A DNA stretch of 64,000 nucleotides from Adiantum capillus-veneris. Lineage: Eukaryota; Streptophyta; Polypodiopsida; Polypodiales; Pteridaceae. Position numbers and translations under genes: made by a program. The stretch spans positions 98,967,912 to 99,031,911 of the forward strand of contig CM043963.1 of assembly GCA_014529385.2 (NCBI GenBank), written 5' to 3'. This document shows positions 11,882 to 25,843 of the stretch, piece by piece. Position 1 is the first letter of the stretch, and each line of letters opens with the position of its first letter. Under the pieces are notes generated by a model that was not told the origin of the DNA, did not search any database, and saw only the letters and a list, made by a program, of their open reading frames with translations.

Positions 11882-14128
11882 TTTTTTCTCATTTTCATTG
11901 AATAAATTTATTACTTTTTTCTCATTTTTATTGAATAAATGGTTTGTAGCTCATTTGATACTATATTAGTTATTTGCTTGGTGAGCCTTTGGGAGATGGT
12001 TGCTCACTCAACTAGGTCTTTCATGTGCACAAACCAAATGGTTAACATGTTTTATTATTAGTTATCCATTAAGGAACCTTTGAGATGCGGTCATTCACTT
12101 GAAAAGGTCTTTTGTATGCTCAAACCAAATGGTTCATGTGTATTATTGGCCAAGAAGGCCATAGGGAAGTGGTAGAGAAAAAGGTGCAATTCTTTCACTA
12201 TCAACTGGTCACCCTCACATTAACTTTTATAGGTGACATTTCAAGTCAGTTCATGCATTACTATATTCAATTGAATATTTTCATTATGAAAATGAGCATG
12301 TGTGTGTATACACGTGCATCTCTCTCTCTAATCTCTCTAATCTCTCTCCATTAAAGTGTTCAAGAAATATCAATTTTCAGACATATAAAACTCCTTTTCT
12401 TGAATTTGCTAAGAGGATTTTTAAAAAAAAATAGATTTATTTTTCAGGTTTTTATATTATTTTTCTTTATTTTGGGGCAAAAATTCTCCTTTTCCCCTTT
12501 CTCTCAATTGACATTTTTGAAATTGAAAACGGCACAATATTAAGCTGAGACACATTTTTCATGAACACAAGGTCCATTAACATGTCAAATGTGTTCTAAT
12601 AATCATTTATTAGAGGAAAAATGATGCCTTCTTGAGGCCATCGTGAAGTCTTCACCTTGTTATCTACACGATGTCTTCACCTTGTTATCTAGGAACTATG
12701 TGGTGAATGGTTGTTCACTAGATTAAGTCTTTTGTATGTGCAAACCAAATGGTTAACATGTTTTATTATTGAACATATAGTAAGATTTTGAAAGATGACG
12801 GTTTTTGACTAGGTCCACCCTTGCCAAGCCTTGTGTGAGATCGATGCTTATAAACTCCACCTATTGGATAAGTTGGAATAGACGGTCCACCCTTGCCAAG
12901 CCTTGTGTGAGACCGATGCTTCTAAACTCCACCTATTGGAGAAGTTGGAATAGACGGTCACGAATTTGACTACATCTACCATTGTTCAAATGGTCATTGA
13001 TTCAACTAGGTCTAGCTTTGCACAAGTGACAAGAACCTCGTGTATTATGCTTGACGATTGTAGAATGTGTGTACCATAATTGTGACGATTGTTGTGTCTT
13101 CCACTTTGTTGATAAGTACATACAATGAGTAGTAATGATTTTCTAAACTTGTAGCTTGGATTATATATTATTAGTCCTTGTTTTGTAGGAAATGGGATCA
13201 TGAATTGAGGTTAAAAAGCTTTATGCATTAAATTTTTGGCCATAATCTATAGTTTGTTGCTTAATCATATAGACGACATCATGGTGGACAAGTATGATTT
13301 TGAGCATATCGTCACATAAAGGTGGTCTGTGTTGTCAACAAAAATACGAAGATGCAGATGGAGCAGCTATCAAGTACATGGTACACAATCTAGTTTGCAA
13401 CAGATTGAAGCAATGATAGATGTAGTGTCATCGCCCTCTAGACCCAGATTTTGCAAAGTGGAAGCACATTCATGAAAAGCGAAAATAAAAAAAAGAATGA
13501 AAAATCCATAGACACACTGGCTATTATGAGCAAGAGATCACACAAAGAGACAAATTCTATAGTTGTGGCAAAGGCAATGGTAGCACAAGGAGAGGACCCC
13601 TCGATAGAGGAAAAGCTTGCAACAACTTGAAGTATGTCCCATGGGCCACATCTTGCAAACACTCAGCATAACCGTTCGGGTAGTCTAAAAATAGGAGTGA
13701 TTGCTAAGGTGATCGTAGGGGAGAAGCTTAGAGAAGGATCGTATGAAATTTCTCGTTAAGGCCATATAGAGGGCATACATTTTCCCCCCAAGAATGTCAC
13801 ATACTGTGTGTTGCACTTCTTGGGATGCTGCGGATTGCATCTAAAATCTCTCTCTCGAGAATCTTCCATTGACCTTACACATAGAGGGATTGGTTTCACC
13901 ATCAATCACAATAAAAAAGAGCCATGGGTTTTTATCTTCTCTTGATTCAATGGGGGGAGCCTTAGAAGTATGATGGAGGAGGTAATCGCAACATGGAAGG
14001 AAATTGAGCTCCATGATGGCAGCATACTAACAAGAGTACAAGAAGAAAATGCTTCCATGGCATGAGGTAGAGAGCATCAAGCACATATTTTCTCTATCAC
14101 CACAAATTATCCATGCTCCATACAAACA
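11882..14128. other. Unassigned AT-rich DNA
   Basis: No credible gene. It contains a 72-bp tandem duplication at 12812-12956 and a 30-base segment (caaaccaaatggttaacatg and neighbours) present at about 12034 and 12741, which points to an older segmental duplication. The stretch 13260-14128 may hold decayed upstream parts of the kinase-like scrap that follows, but I see no readable domain there. Confidence 0.6.
12812..12956. repeat. 72-bp direct tandem duplication
   Basis: Two units begin GGTCCACCCTTGCCAAGCC at 12812 and 12884 and differ at only a few positions. Confidence 0.85.
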
Positions 14129-14305
14129 ATGGACTTTGTTCACAAAAAGGGCATGACCCACAATGATCTCCACCCATGGAACATCACGCTGGATTCCACC
14201 AAAGAGGTACCATAAATGGGAACCATTGATTGGGGCCTTGCTTCAAGAGACAACATCAAGCATAGGTCCACCATCATCACCAACAAGGTAGAGTACAACT
14301 GTTAG
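14129..14305 (+). pseudogene. Protein-kinase-like catalytic-loop fragment
   Basis: A 58-codon stretch reads a kinase-style catalytic loop, THNDLHPWN (compare H-R-D-L-K-P-x-N), followed after an in-frame TAA by TIDWGLAS, which fits the position of the DFG motif. That order and spacing are typical of the protein-kinase fold, including plant kinases with HNDLH-type loops and DWG. Upstream DNA is too decayed to read an ATP-binding lobe. I treat it as a pseudogene fragment of a kinase; the exact family is not identified. Confidence 0.5.
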
Positions 14306-14632
14306 ACTTGATCACCTGCACCCAATCTCCTGGAGGATTAGTAATAAGTAGTAGCTGCAGTGAGAAAAGCGATTGACATCTTCACTATCTTTGTGTGCAT
14401 CATTGGAAATAATGGAAAGCTAAGTGAAAACCCAAATAGGAAGAGAGAAGAGAAACAATTGAAGCAAGAAAACACCTTCTAAGATCATGTAAGTCAATTT
14501 GTGTGTGTGTGTCATAATAACTAATATCTAATTCTCCTAAATGATTTTCTCATGTTAAACTGATCATTTAATATGGGGAAGTGCCAGGGGAGAACAAGCT
14601 AGAATATTGGTTAAGCTGGCTGACCGGCCACT

Positions 14633-16172
<1,540 letters not shown>

Positions 16173-16173
16173 T

Positions 16174-16185
16174 TGGTATCAGAGC
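16174..16185 (+). other. Primer binding site, initiator tRNA-Met
   Basis: TGGTATCAGAGC, complementary to the 3' end of plant initiator tRNA-Met, one base after the LTR end. This PBS is usual for chromoviruses and many copia elements. Confidence 0.9.
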
Positions 16186-16581
16186 ACAAGGTTTCTCTTT
16201 TCTTGCTCAAGAAGGGAGGTCCTCAAGCTAGCTATAAATAGTTGTTATTATTAATTGCAAATGAGTAAGTAGAATAGGGATTTTTTAGCCTTGCAGTGCG
16301 CCTGCCTTCGTGCAGATAACAAGGCATGACCGTCGAGAGCTATGGTCTTAATAGTGGAGTCCTATGGGGCTTGCCTACGGTTTAACCACTATTGAGCTAT
16401 TAGAAGCTTGACTGGAGCCGGTGCTGTCTTGGTGTTGAACGACCCTCTCTTCTATTCCTTGCAATTAATGGTATTCGAGCCACGGGTACAGTAGCTTGAG
16501 TGCTTTTCTAAAGGGGTAAAGAGGAGTAGCAACTAGGGCTTGAAGTGCCAAAGTACACCTAAAAAAGTTTACACCTAAAAG

Positions 16582-17897
16582 TTGTTAGAATGGCTGGCAA
16601 TAGTAAAGAGAGTGAAATTAATGTTGATAACTTTGATTTTGCTAATGAGAAGGCTACTAATGATGCCCCTATGCTTGTTAACTACCTTGTTCCTAGGCTT
16701 CAATAAGCCATGGGCAATCCATCCCTCCAAAGTGAAGTGCAATGGCAGCCTCGTGCTCATGGGATTCTCCAAACTCCCCACCATGACAAGAGAGTACCTA
16801 GGAAGCCTCCTTGTGAGACTCCCAAAAGAGGCCTCTCTCCGATCCGGGAAGAAGAAGAGGATCCATACGAAAGGCTCAAAAATTTGCTTCTTGAAGACGC
16901 ATCTCCTTCCCAAAGGAGAACTCAAGAGCCCCCACCGAAGGAACGAGAAATAAGTGAGTCTCTTGCCACCTCGATGGAGATGGCTCCACGAAGACGACGG
17001 GCTAAACGCTCTCTATCACCTCCTAAATGGAGAAGGCCATCACACACTTCTCCCCACCATAATTCAAAGAGAGATGATAAAAAGCAAGAGAAGAAAAAGG
17101 CGAGAAAGAGGACACCCTCTTCTCCATCTTCTTCCTCTTTGAAAGTGATGGTGCGAACAAAAAGAACCAAGGCAAGAAAAAGGCGAGAAAGAGGTCACCC
17201 TCTTCCTCAAATTCTTCATCTTCTGAAGAAAGTGATGGTGCAACCTTTCAACCATCAAAAAGAAGAGACCATAGGAAATCCTATGCCACGTGGAAGAGGT
17301 CATCCAAGCTCAAGAATTTCAAAGAGGGAGGAAAGAGCATCTCTTTCCTTACCTACGATGGTACCTTTGGTGGTACGGACAAATTCTTGGCCTTTATCCA
17401 ACAATTTGATGCGGCATTTGGAGATGAGGGCTTCATGGAGTCCTCTAAGCTACGCCATGTAGCTATGCACTTTCAAAATTCCGTCAGGCAATGGTGGTCT
17501 AGACTACGGACCAACGGTGAAGCTCCACAAACATGGAAAGCTGTAAGAGCTTCCATTATGAAGCAGTTTTTGGCCACCAATGCCGAAGACAAAGTACTCA
17601 CCGAATCTTGAAGCTCTCTCCCTACGTATCCATTCACAAATATGTAGACAAGTTTTGGGACCTACATCTCAAAGCCACTGTCTTCAAAAAGATGGATTTT
17701 GGAGAGAAAAAGCAACAATTTTGCGCGGGCTTAACTGAAGAATTGGTGGAGTATGTCAACTCCCAAAGGCCACGCACCATATCTGCGGTTATACACAATA
17801 CTAAGGTGGCTTCTCGTATCAATTTCCAAATAGGGGCTAAGAGAAATTCTAAGCCCACGAAAAGCAAGGGTTCCAATGAGCCTAAGGGGAAGAACAA
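16582..17897 (+). pseudogene. gag: Ty3-type gag remnant
   Basis: Starts near 16582 in the + sense and is read in three frames because of indels. The first part (16710-17300) is very basic and Ser/Pro/Lys rich. A retrotransposon-gag capsid domain follows: LTYDGTFGGTDKFLAFIQQF, then RQWWSRL near 17490 in one frame, and after a further shift near 17600 YVDKFWDLHLK and GLTEELVEYV. It ends abruptly at 17897, where an inverted PBS and LTR begin, so the nucleocapsid part and all of pol are missing. No zinc knuckle is present. Confidence 0.75.
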
Positions 17898-17909
17898 GCT
17901 CTGATACCA
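17898..17909 (-). other. Inverted primer binding site, initiator tRNA-Met
   Basis: GCTCTGATACCA on the + strand is the exact reverse complement of the PBS at 16174. It faces the first PBS, with the gag fragment between them, and is followed after one base by the end of LTR-B. Confidence 0.9.
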
Positions 17910-17910
17910 A

Positions 17911-19065
17911 TGGAACATTTAATGGCCTAGTAACTTGTGTGTAGCGGAAATTAGCATGAACATAGTGAGCATTTAATTAGAATAGATTCCCAATGAGCAT
18001 AACAAGAGTGCTTGGATGGAGAGAGCAACAAAAAGAATAACACCTAGTTAGATAGCATGAACAATACTTCAAAAGAGAGAGAAATTAAGCTATTGACAAC
18101 AGTTGAGGACCGGATTTACATGGAGCCGATCCCCCCTCCAAAAGGCTTTGTATTATAGGTTTCTCCCATCAAGAGAGACATTTTACAATACAATTCTTTG
18201 TGTTCCTTCAATACTAGCTAGTGCAATAAAGATGGAAGCTTCAAGCACTAACCAAAAAATTTATAAAACACAACATCAATTCCCTCACGATCTCAGACCC
18301 AAGACCTCACACACCTTCGAAGATGGTGAGAGCTAGCGGGGTATGAGAGTAGATTGAGAGGAAGGAGTAGTCTTACGAGAAAGATGTACATCTCCTCACA
18401 TAATCACTCATATTAGCATAGCTTAGCTTAGTAGTTAGCATGGTAGAGGAGATGAGCATGCATTGAATCTTGGCTCTTGGTTGGATTTGCATCACAAAGC
18501 CAAGAGTTGTTGGTGTAGGCCTCCCTTCTCCAACCTTGGAGTAGGTGATAAGCTTTCCATTAAAGCTTGAGAAGGAGAGAGAGATTCTTCTTGCTCCACA
18601 CATGACATTGTGTGAGTGTGTAAGTGATAATGCCTTGTAAAATTCAGTCCCCCTCTCTCTCTTGGTCGACCCCTCTTGCTATTTGCTCATGCTCACACCC
18701 TATTGGCCCATGCCAGGCTTAGCCAATGAAATTTAAGCAGCATAAGTGATAGCCTTCTGACATGTGTCCCCCTTTACCCTTTTGTGTAAAGGGAACTTGT
18801 GTGTGTGTGTGTGTGTGTGAGTTTCTCTCTCATCTCCTACTTCTAGGGCTCGCCCCCTCCTATGTAGGGATGCATGAAGACTTTTTGAGCACACACAAAG
18901 CATCCAATTCCTAGGCTTTTGACCTTTGCACACAACCTTTGAATTTTGGAACCTTAGCATTTTGGAAGTCTTAATGGGCTGAACCTTAGGGTCTTTTAAG
19001 CCCATTGTTGCACCTTGCTCTTTTGCAGATGGCCCCCCCTTTGGATCCCTATTTTCCCTCCTTTG
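17911..19065 (-). repeat. LTR-B, inverted relative to LTR-A
   Basis: In reverse complement this is the same LTR as 14633-16172, ending ...AAATGTTCCA before its own PBS. The PBS-proximal half is nearly identical to LTR-A; the outer half is shorter and more diverged. Similarity ends near 19065 (CCTCCTTTGG), where chromovirus pol begins. A pair of 5' LTR-PBS units facing each other is not a normal integrated provirus. Confidence 0.75.
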
Positions 19066-19095
19066 GAAAATAGCAGGACCATTACATGACCTAAC

Positions 19096-19545
19096 AAAGA
19101 AAAACGTTAGGTATACATGGTCTACCAAGAAGAACAATGCTTTCAAAAAGCTCAAGAAAATCTTATATCTCAACCTGTGCTTACACTACATGATCTCTCA
19201 AAGCCATTTGAGGTCTAATGTGACGCTTGTGGTGATTGCCTTGGGCATGCCATAGCCTATGAAAGTCAAAGGCTTGACCCTATTGAGCAAGATTTAGGCA
19301 TATATGAAAAGGAAATCCTCGCAATTCTACATGCCTTAGACTCATGGAAGCACTATTTATTGGGGACTCCTTTTATTCTACGGACGGATCACCAAAGCCT
19401 TAAGTACTTCATGATGCAGACCAAGCTCTCCGACAAACAAATGAGGTGGGCAAATTTTCTTTCGCAATTTCATTTTCATATTGCTCACATTGCTGGCAAG
19501 CATAATCAAGTAGCCGATGCACTCTCAAGACGACCCCGAGAGTGA
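19096..19545 (+). pseudogene. pol: Chromovirus RNase H remnant
   Basis: Conceptual reading gives the end of RT (a KKLKK..L segment) and an RNase H domain with motifs KPFEV, YEKEILAIL, TDHQSLKYF and the terminal HNQVADALSRRP that typically closes Ty3 RNase H. The first part is interrupted (a stop replaces a codon in the CDACG motif near 19220), and the open part is 19360-19545. RT itself is missing upstream, replaced by the inverted LTR structure. Confidence 0.8.
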
Positions 19546-20412
19546 ATGCGGTTTCCATAGCAACTCACAATGATCTATCTTCTATGATATATGAGTATGC
19601 TATTGATCCCGATTTTAAAGATGTGATTTCAGCCCTTGCACTAGGGAAGAAAGAGGAACCATTTACTTTACAAGATGGTTTTCTTCTCTATGGCAATAGA
19701 CTATGCGTTACTAACTCACTACGTGAGAAAGTAATGTATGAATCTCATGCTCCTCCTTATGCAGGGCATAGAGGGATTCAGTCTACCATGAAGGGGATTG
19801 AAACATATTTCTATTGGCCTATCATGAAGGCAAACATAGAAGAGTATGTTTCTAAATGTGTGGTATGGAAATAGAACAAACTTTGATAGAGGAAAGCAAC
19901 CTGGATTGCTTCAACCATTGCCAATCCCTAATTCACCATGGGAGAGCATATCCATGGATTTTATCTTTGGATTGCCTAAGTCTATCCATGGGAATACGGG
20001 AATATGGACGATAGTAGACAGGTTCAATAAACAAGCTCGTTTTATACCTGTCAAAAAGACTATCAAAGCCCATCAAATGGCAACCCTCTTCATTTCACAA
20101 ATTTTCAAGTACCATGGCTTGCCAATGTCCATAGTGTCGGATAGAGATCCTAGAATGACCAGTAATTTCTGGAAGGGTCTCTTTGAGAATTTAGGGACAA
20201 GGCTAAATTTCTCTTCGGCCTATCACTTGCAAACAGATGGCCAAAGTGAAATAGCTAATCTAACAATTCTTGATCTACTAAAAGCCTATGTAACGGAAGT
20301 ATATCAAAGGTACCAATGGGAGAAGTACTTACCCTTACTAGAGTATTCCTACAATAACACTATACATACTTCCACGGGAAAAGCACCTTTTGAGGTAATT
20401 GAGGGAAGATAA
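19542..20412 (+). pseudogene. pol: Chromovirus integrase remnant
   Basis: Zinc-binding segment HAPPYAGHRG..YWPIMK, in which the second Cys of the CxxC pair is lost (KCVVWK followed by a stop); the frame then shifts near 19870. The catalytic core keeps Asp in SMDFIFGLP, Asp in SDRDPRMTS and Glu in TDGQSEIANL, in Ty3 integrase order. The frame closes at 20412 and similarity continues in another phase. The element is dead. Confidence 0.82.
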
Positions 20413-21012
20413 AAAAGTCCCATGCTACTTAAGGTACACAGGAAGATCTTCGCTGCAGATGAGTATAGCCGAGACCTACAAGAATCTTTCCAAAAGATTA
20501 AAGATGCTATCTCTATCTCACAGCAAAGGCAAAAGGCTGTTGCTGATAAGCACAAAAGAGCCCAAGCCTTTAAGTAAAATGATTGGGTCTTACTTAAATT
20601 TCCCAAGGCTCGATTAAGGCACACGACGGGCAAGAATCCTATGGGACACCAAAAGTACTATGCTAAGTTAGCAAAAAGGTCCTATGGTCCTTTCTAGATT
20701 CTTAGGCCAATCAATGAGATGGCCTATCAACTCAAGTTGCCCATCCATCAGCTCATACACAATGCTTTTCATGTAAGCCTACTAAAGCCTTACGAAGGAG
20801 AGCCACCTCAAGAACCAACTATTGAAGACCCACCAAAGATCGAGGACCAAGAAGAGGTGCTGTAGCCCGAGTCCATTCTCCGACATGAAGACAAGGTATT
20901 AACAGGTGGTAAGACTATCCGACGATATCTTATTACGTTTAAGAATTATCCTTTTGAAGATGCTAGATGGATGCAAGGGATACAATTAAAGGATAACCTA
21001 AACCTTGTGTAA
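20413..21012 (+). pseudogene. Integrase C-terminus and chromodomain remnant
   Basis: Reading across stops at about 20575, 20695 and 20862 gives a GPY-type module (SYGPF..ILRPINEMAYQLKLP) and a FHVSLLKPYEGEPP segment, then a chromodomain-like unit (ILRHEDKV, TIRRYLITFKNYPFEDARW) ending at TAA 21010-21012. Order GPY then chromodomain at the integrase C-terminus is diagnostic of chromoviruses, where it steers insertion to particular chromatin. Confidence 0.75.
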
Positions 21013-22221
21013 TGTACCCAACATTTTTCAATAAAAGTATTTCATTTACTTTGCAAATATTTGAGATTTTCATTTTATAAAGTCGAAGAGCATTCTAAAG
21101 AAACGATCGGATTAAAACTCGGACTTTAGAACTATTAATTTTGACCCTTATTCACTTGAGGACAATAAGGTTGATGGAAAACTTAAGCCTTGAGATTGTA
21201 TCTAAAGATAAGAGTTGACTCTTGGGAAAGAAAGAGAAATTTTAGAAAATGAGGAGTATTTTTAGGAAAGGAAGAGGAGGGAGTTAAGTTTAGAGTTCTT
21301 GTCTTGGAGCTCAAGCTTCTTCTAAAATTGGAGAACCGAAATCGTGTATCGGAATCCGTGTACGTAAAAAAATTAAAAATAAATAAATATATTCAAGAAA
21401 TAATTTTTTATGTTTTTTTTTTGGGAGCCGTGAACGTACGCGAATTTATCTCTCTATTCTTAGCTGCCTTGAGAGCCTATATAAAGACTCCTCTCTCCTC
21501 ACTTGTATTCAAATTATATAAGTGTATCTTTGTAGAGTAACACATGAAGGAGCATTCAGTATCAACATGGTATGCCCAACTCACTACTACCTCTCATAGT
21601 GACTCTTTTTATCCTTCTTTAGTTAGACAAAAAATGAAAAAAAAAAACAACACCTAAGTGAGGGATGAGAGATCCCTCACCTTATGTATATGTAGGGGAG
21701 AGCTGGTAACCATCATCCCAAAATGCTGCATAATTGCCAGTCCAAGATAGCTTTATAGTGTAAGGGAGTGAATGTAGGACAAAGGAGCAGAAAACCAAAG
21801 GTCATATATATAATGTCAAGCTAGCAAGAAAGTCATGCACATTCTCCAAGTGTCATCAAAGCCAAGGCAACAATGGAAATAGTGAAAAAATACCTTCAAC
21901 ATGGTCAAGGTTATATAGAAAAAGGTTAGATTACCTTCAACTATCTTGGGATGAGGGAAGGAGTCATGATGCTCAGAGGAAGCACAAGCCACTAGAGTCA
22001 TGACAACACACCAAGGAGGTGGGAACTAGTTGGTACCTGAATCTTGGCAAGGGCAAGCCATCAATAAGCTCAAGGAGATGACCTCATTAGAGAGTGAGGT
22101 GTCTTGTCCACAGAGATTGGAGGGGGGGATAGGAGAGCATCTCCCAAGGAAAGCAGATCTAGTGCAAAGCGATCGAGTTGACACGGTGATTGAGCCAAGG
22201 CGAGAGGCAATTAAAGGCAAA

Positions 22222-22480
22222 GTCATGACCCAAATGCTGCAAGAGCCTTGGGAAAAGAGTAAATTTAGCAACACCACTATGTGTCTGTTGAACCTAGTAC
22301 CACCCTCAAAGATCCTCTTAGGAAGTTATAAGGCCCCAAAAAGGCAAGGTCATGACCCAAATGCTACAAGAGCCTTGGGAAAAGAGTAAATTTAGTAACA
22401 CCACTATGTGCATGTGTATGTGTGTGTCAAAACTAGCACCACCCTTAAAGATCCTCTTAGGAAGTTATAAGGCCCCAAGG
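22222..22480. repeat. 127-bp tandem duplication
   Basis: Two units start GTCATGACCCAAATGCT at 22222 and 22349, each ending in a CTTAGGAAGTTATAAGGCCCC segment; only scattered differences. Confidence 0.85.
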
Positions 22481-22526
22481 AAAGATTCCCACATAAGGAG
22501 GAAAAATCACTAGCAGAGTGACCAAG

Positions 22527-22529
22527 AGT

Positions 22530-22601
<72 letters not shown>
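22527..22601. repeat. (GT)n(GA)n compound microsatellite
   Basis: About 13 GT units followed by about 24 GA units. The compound type recurs at 35669-35783. Confidence 0.95.
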
Positions 22602-22603
<2 letters not shown>

Positions 22604-23224
22604 GAGGGGGGGAGGGAACTTTTGCATGTGGTTTTTGCTTTGAAAAAAGAAAGAAAAGAGAATGTGGTTATGCAATTATGTCATCATGATTACAATAAAT
22701 GGATGTGTGGATGCATAGAGACACATACATATGTAGACCTAAGTTGCATTTATATGCCCGTATATTAAAAATTGTACGTATATTACGTAGTTATACGCTG
22801 TATATCCGTATTATACACGTGTATCCGAATAAAACTTACTTCGATCGAAATATATTTCGATCAAAATATAGTTAGACTTATAAAAAAAGGTGTCGCGGCA
22901 GTTTGTTCATAGCGATTGTTAGAGAGAGGTAGAGACAGCTGCTAGAGAAAGAGAGGATAGTAGAGAGAGTAGGTACAGAGCAAGCAGAGCAGCCAGCATC
23001 GAGATAGACAGAACAGGTACAGAGCGAGCAAGCAGCCCGCGTCGAGACAGACAGAGCAGGTAATTTCTTTTTGTATTGTTTTTATTTATTTTTTTTGCAA
23101 TTTTTTTGCTAACACTATTGTTGTGGAGCTTTGCTTGCACCTCAGTGTTAGTTTACGTTTTTTTTTTTACTAGCATTGTTGTTGTGGAGCTTTGCTCACA
23201 CCTCATCGTTAGTCTACAGTTTTA

Positions 23225-24290
23225 GACACCCGTCCTTGACTGTGTTGATCCTTGTGACACACTGCAAGGGGGGTTAGACTTTAGAGGCTTCGTCCTTGAC
23301 TGTTGCTGACCTCCGTGTCACACTGCAGGGAGTAGCTTAGGTTGTTCAATTAGACTTTGCGTCCCTGATTTTTGCTGACCACCAAGTTGCACTACAGGGA
23401 GGAGTTAGCTAACTTACATCTTTTCTTCCTAGTTGTTGATGACCATTGTGTCGTACTATTGGAAGATCGGATTAAAAAAAAAAAATTCCTCGTCTTTGGT
23501 TGTTGCTGACCACCGTGTCACACTGCAGGGAGGGGTTTAGGGTTGTTAAAGCCATCGTCTTTGATTGTTGCTGACCATCACGTCGCACTGCAAGGGGATT
23601 GAATTTAATAGATTCCTCGTCTCTGGTTGTTGTTGACCACCGTGTCACACTGTAGGGAGGGGTTTAGGGTTATTAAATCCATCATCTTTGGTTGTTGCTG
23701 ACCATCACGTCGCACTGCAAGGAGATTTGATTGAATAGATTCCTCGTCTCTAGTTGTTGCTGACCACCGTGCCGCACTGTAGGGAGGGGTCTAGGATTTT
23801 TAAATCCATCGTCCTTGGTTGTCGCTGACCATCGCGTCGCACTGCAAGGAGATTGGATTTAATAGATTCCTGGTCTCTGGTTGTTGTTGACCACCGTGTC
23901 GCACTGCAGGGAGAGGTTTAGACTTTCTAAATCCATCGTTCTTGGTTGTTACTGACCATTACGTCGCACTGTAAGGAGATTGGATTTAATGGTTTCTTTG
24001 TCTCTGGTTGCTGCTGACCATCGTTTCGCACAATAGGGAGGAGATATATATTTTACATCCTTCAATCTTGAATGCTTTGACCATCGCGTCGCACTTTAGG
24101 TTGATTGGATTTAATAGATTCCTTGTCTCTAGTTGTTGCTAACCACTGTGTCACACTGTAGAGAGAGGTTTGATAGTATTAATTCTTCGTCCCTGACAGC
24201 CTGCTGACTTCTGCTTCGCAATGCAAGGTGATTGTTATTATATGTTTTTTTGTCTTTGATTGTTGCTGACCACTGCATCACCTTGCAAGA
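23225..24290. repeat. Minisatellite with alternating half-units
   Basis: About nine copies of a roughly 116-bp unit, each made of two related halves carrying GGTTGTTGCTGACCA and GTCGCACTGCA with alternating suffixes (GGGAGGGGTTTAGG or AGGAGATTGGATTTAAT). The copies decay toward the right end. No reading frame runs through it. It lies between the left subterminal region and the copia fragment inside the hAT element. Confidence 0.9.
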
Positions 24291-24464
24291 AAAAATTATA
24301 TATGTTTTAAAGTCTTTCATTACTGTTGTTATTATGGTGCATGAAATGTTTTGATCTTTCATTACGGGAGGCTATTATTGTCCATTAAATGTTTTTGTTA
24401 AGAATTATTTACAATCATATATGTCAAATTTTTATCTATTCTAGATTTACCTTATATTTGCTTC

Positions 24465-24645
24465 ATGTATTTTCAGGCTTCAGTCATAGTAGAGACAAAG
24501 TTAACACGTCAGCAATGCAAAATCATTAGTGATGCTCTGATTTTGTCTCTCTATGGAGCTTCAAACGATCATTTGCAACGAGCGTTTGATCCACTGCAGG
24601 AAAATCTCGATGATTTTGTGATTGAACTTGTGGAACAGTGTTGGC
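24465..24645 (+). other. Short open segment of unknown origin
   Basis: A 75-codon frame (to 24689) whose first 60 codons precede the copia similarity. It reads like protein (VETKLTRQQCKIISDAL, EQCWL) but I recognise no family, and its last part is copia RT in the wrong frame. It may be a broken host or hAT exon. Confidence 0.25.
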
Positions 24646-24649
24646 TGAA

Positions 24650-25783
24650 GCTGTGCAGTGCATTCCCAAGAAGAGCTTGTATGGTTTAAAGAAAGCATCA
24701 AGACAATGGTACTTGAAGTTTGATTGATGGATGTTGGATCATGGATTCACAAGATGCAACTCGGATCACTGCGTCTACACGGAGAATTTGGGAGATGGGA
24801 AATTCATCATCCTAATGTTGTATGTTGATGACATGTTGATTGCAAGTGCTAACATGCAGGACATCAAAGACCTAAAAGAGGAGCTGTCCAAATCTTTTTC
24901 AATGAAAGATTTAGGTGGTGCAAAGAGGATACTTGGTATGAAAATATCAAGGGACAGGACGAAGAAGACAATAAAGCTATCTCAAGAAGATTACATCAAG
25001 AAGGTACTAGAAAGGTTTGCAATGCAAAATGCAAAACCAGTTTCTACACCTTTGGCTGGTCATTTTAAACTAACGAAGGATATGTGTCCAAAGACACAAG
25101 AGGAGATAGCCTATATGTCTAAAGTTCCATATGCTGCAGCGGTAGGTTCTCTAATGTATGCTATGGTCTGGACAAGGCCAGAAATTGCACATGCAGTGGG
25201 AGTTGTAAGTTGGTTCATGGACAACCCAGGTAAAGAGCATTGGCAAGCTGTGAAGTGGATACTTAGGTATCTAAAAGGGACAACAACAAATGCTTTGTAT
25301 TTTGGAGGAACTGATATTTTTCTAGAAGGGTATGCTGATGCAGATATGGCTGGTGACAAAGATACTCGAAGGAGCACTACTGGCTATGTGTTCACGGTTG
25401 GAGGCACAGCATTAAGCTGGGCTTCAAAGCTGCAGAAAGTGGTTTCACTTTCTACCACGGAAGCAGAGTATGTAGCAATGACGGAGGTAAGCAAAGAAAT
25501 TCTGTGGCTTCACAGATTCTTAGAAGAGCTTGGATTCAAACAAGACAATTGTGTCTTGTACAGTGATAGCCAAAGCGCTATCCATCTTGCGAAGAACTCA
25601 GCCTTTCATTCAAGGACAAAGCACATTGAGGTGAGATATCACTTCATACGCACTCTTTTGGAAGAGGGACAACTAAAGCTAGGAAAGGTGCATACAAGTG
25701 AAAATCCTGCAGACATGTTTACAAAGGTGGTCAACAAGGAGAAGTTGAGCTTTTGCTCATCTTCAATCGGCATTCAAGGATAA
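24650..25783 (+). pseudogene. pol: Ty1/copia RT-RNase H fragment
   Basis: Begins inside the RT domain (SLYGLK.ASRQWY), with a TGA near 24725, then runs open for 350 codons from 24731. Motifs in order: copia catalytic LYVDDMLIA, FSMKDLG, LGMKI, QEDYIKKVL, YAAAVGSLMYAM, WILRYLKGT, then RNase H with YADADMAGD, LSWASKLQK, TEAEYVA, SDSQSAIHLAKN and HIEVRYHFIR. Gag, protease, integrase and the first half of RT are absent, so this is a 5'-truncated pol joined to its normal 3' LTR. Confidence 0.92.
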
Positions 25784-25843
25784 GAAGCCAAAATGGAAAG
25801 CAGTCACAGGTTTGGTTTGGAGATCAGTCTCCAAGTAGGAGAT

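Larger units (their letters stand above)
21013..22731. other. Intergenic; possible LTR remnant and duplications
   Basis: No gene. It follows the chromovirus end, so its 3' LTR may lie here; a TATA box (21478-21486, CTATATAAAG context) about 60 bp before an AT-rich end is compatible, but I could not find matching LTR ends. A tandem duplication and a GT/GA microsatellite occupy 22222-22600. Confidence 0.45.

Noticed and set aside
21540-21570. An LTR end followed by a PBS (CAACATGGTATGCCC)
   Set aside because: Only six bases match the initiator tRNA-Met PBS and no partner LTR start was found.
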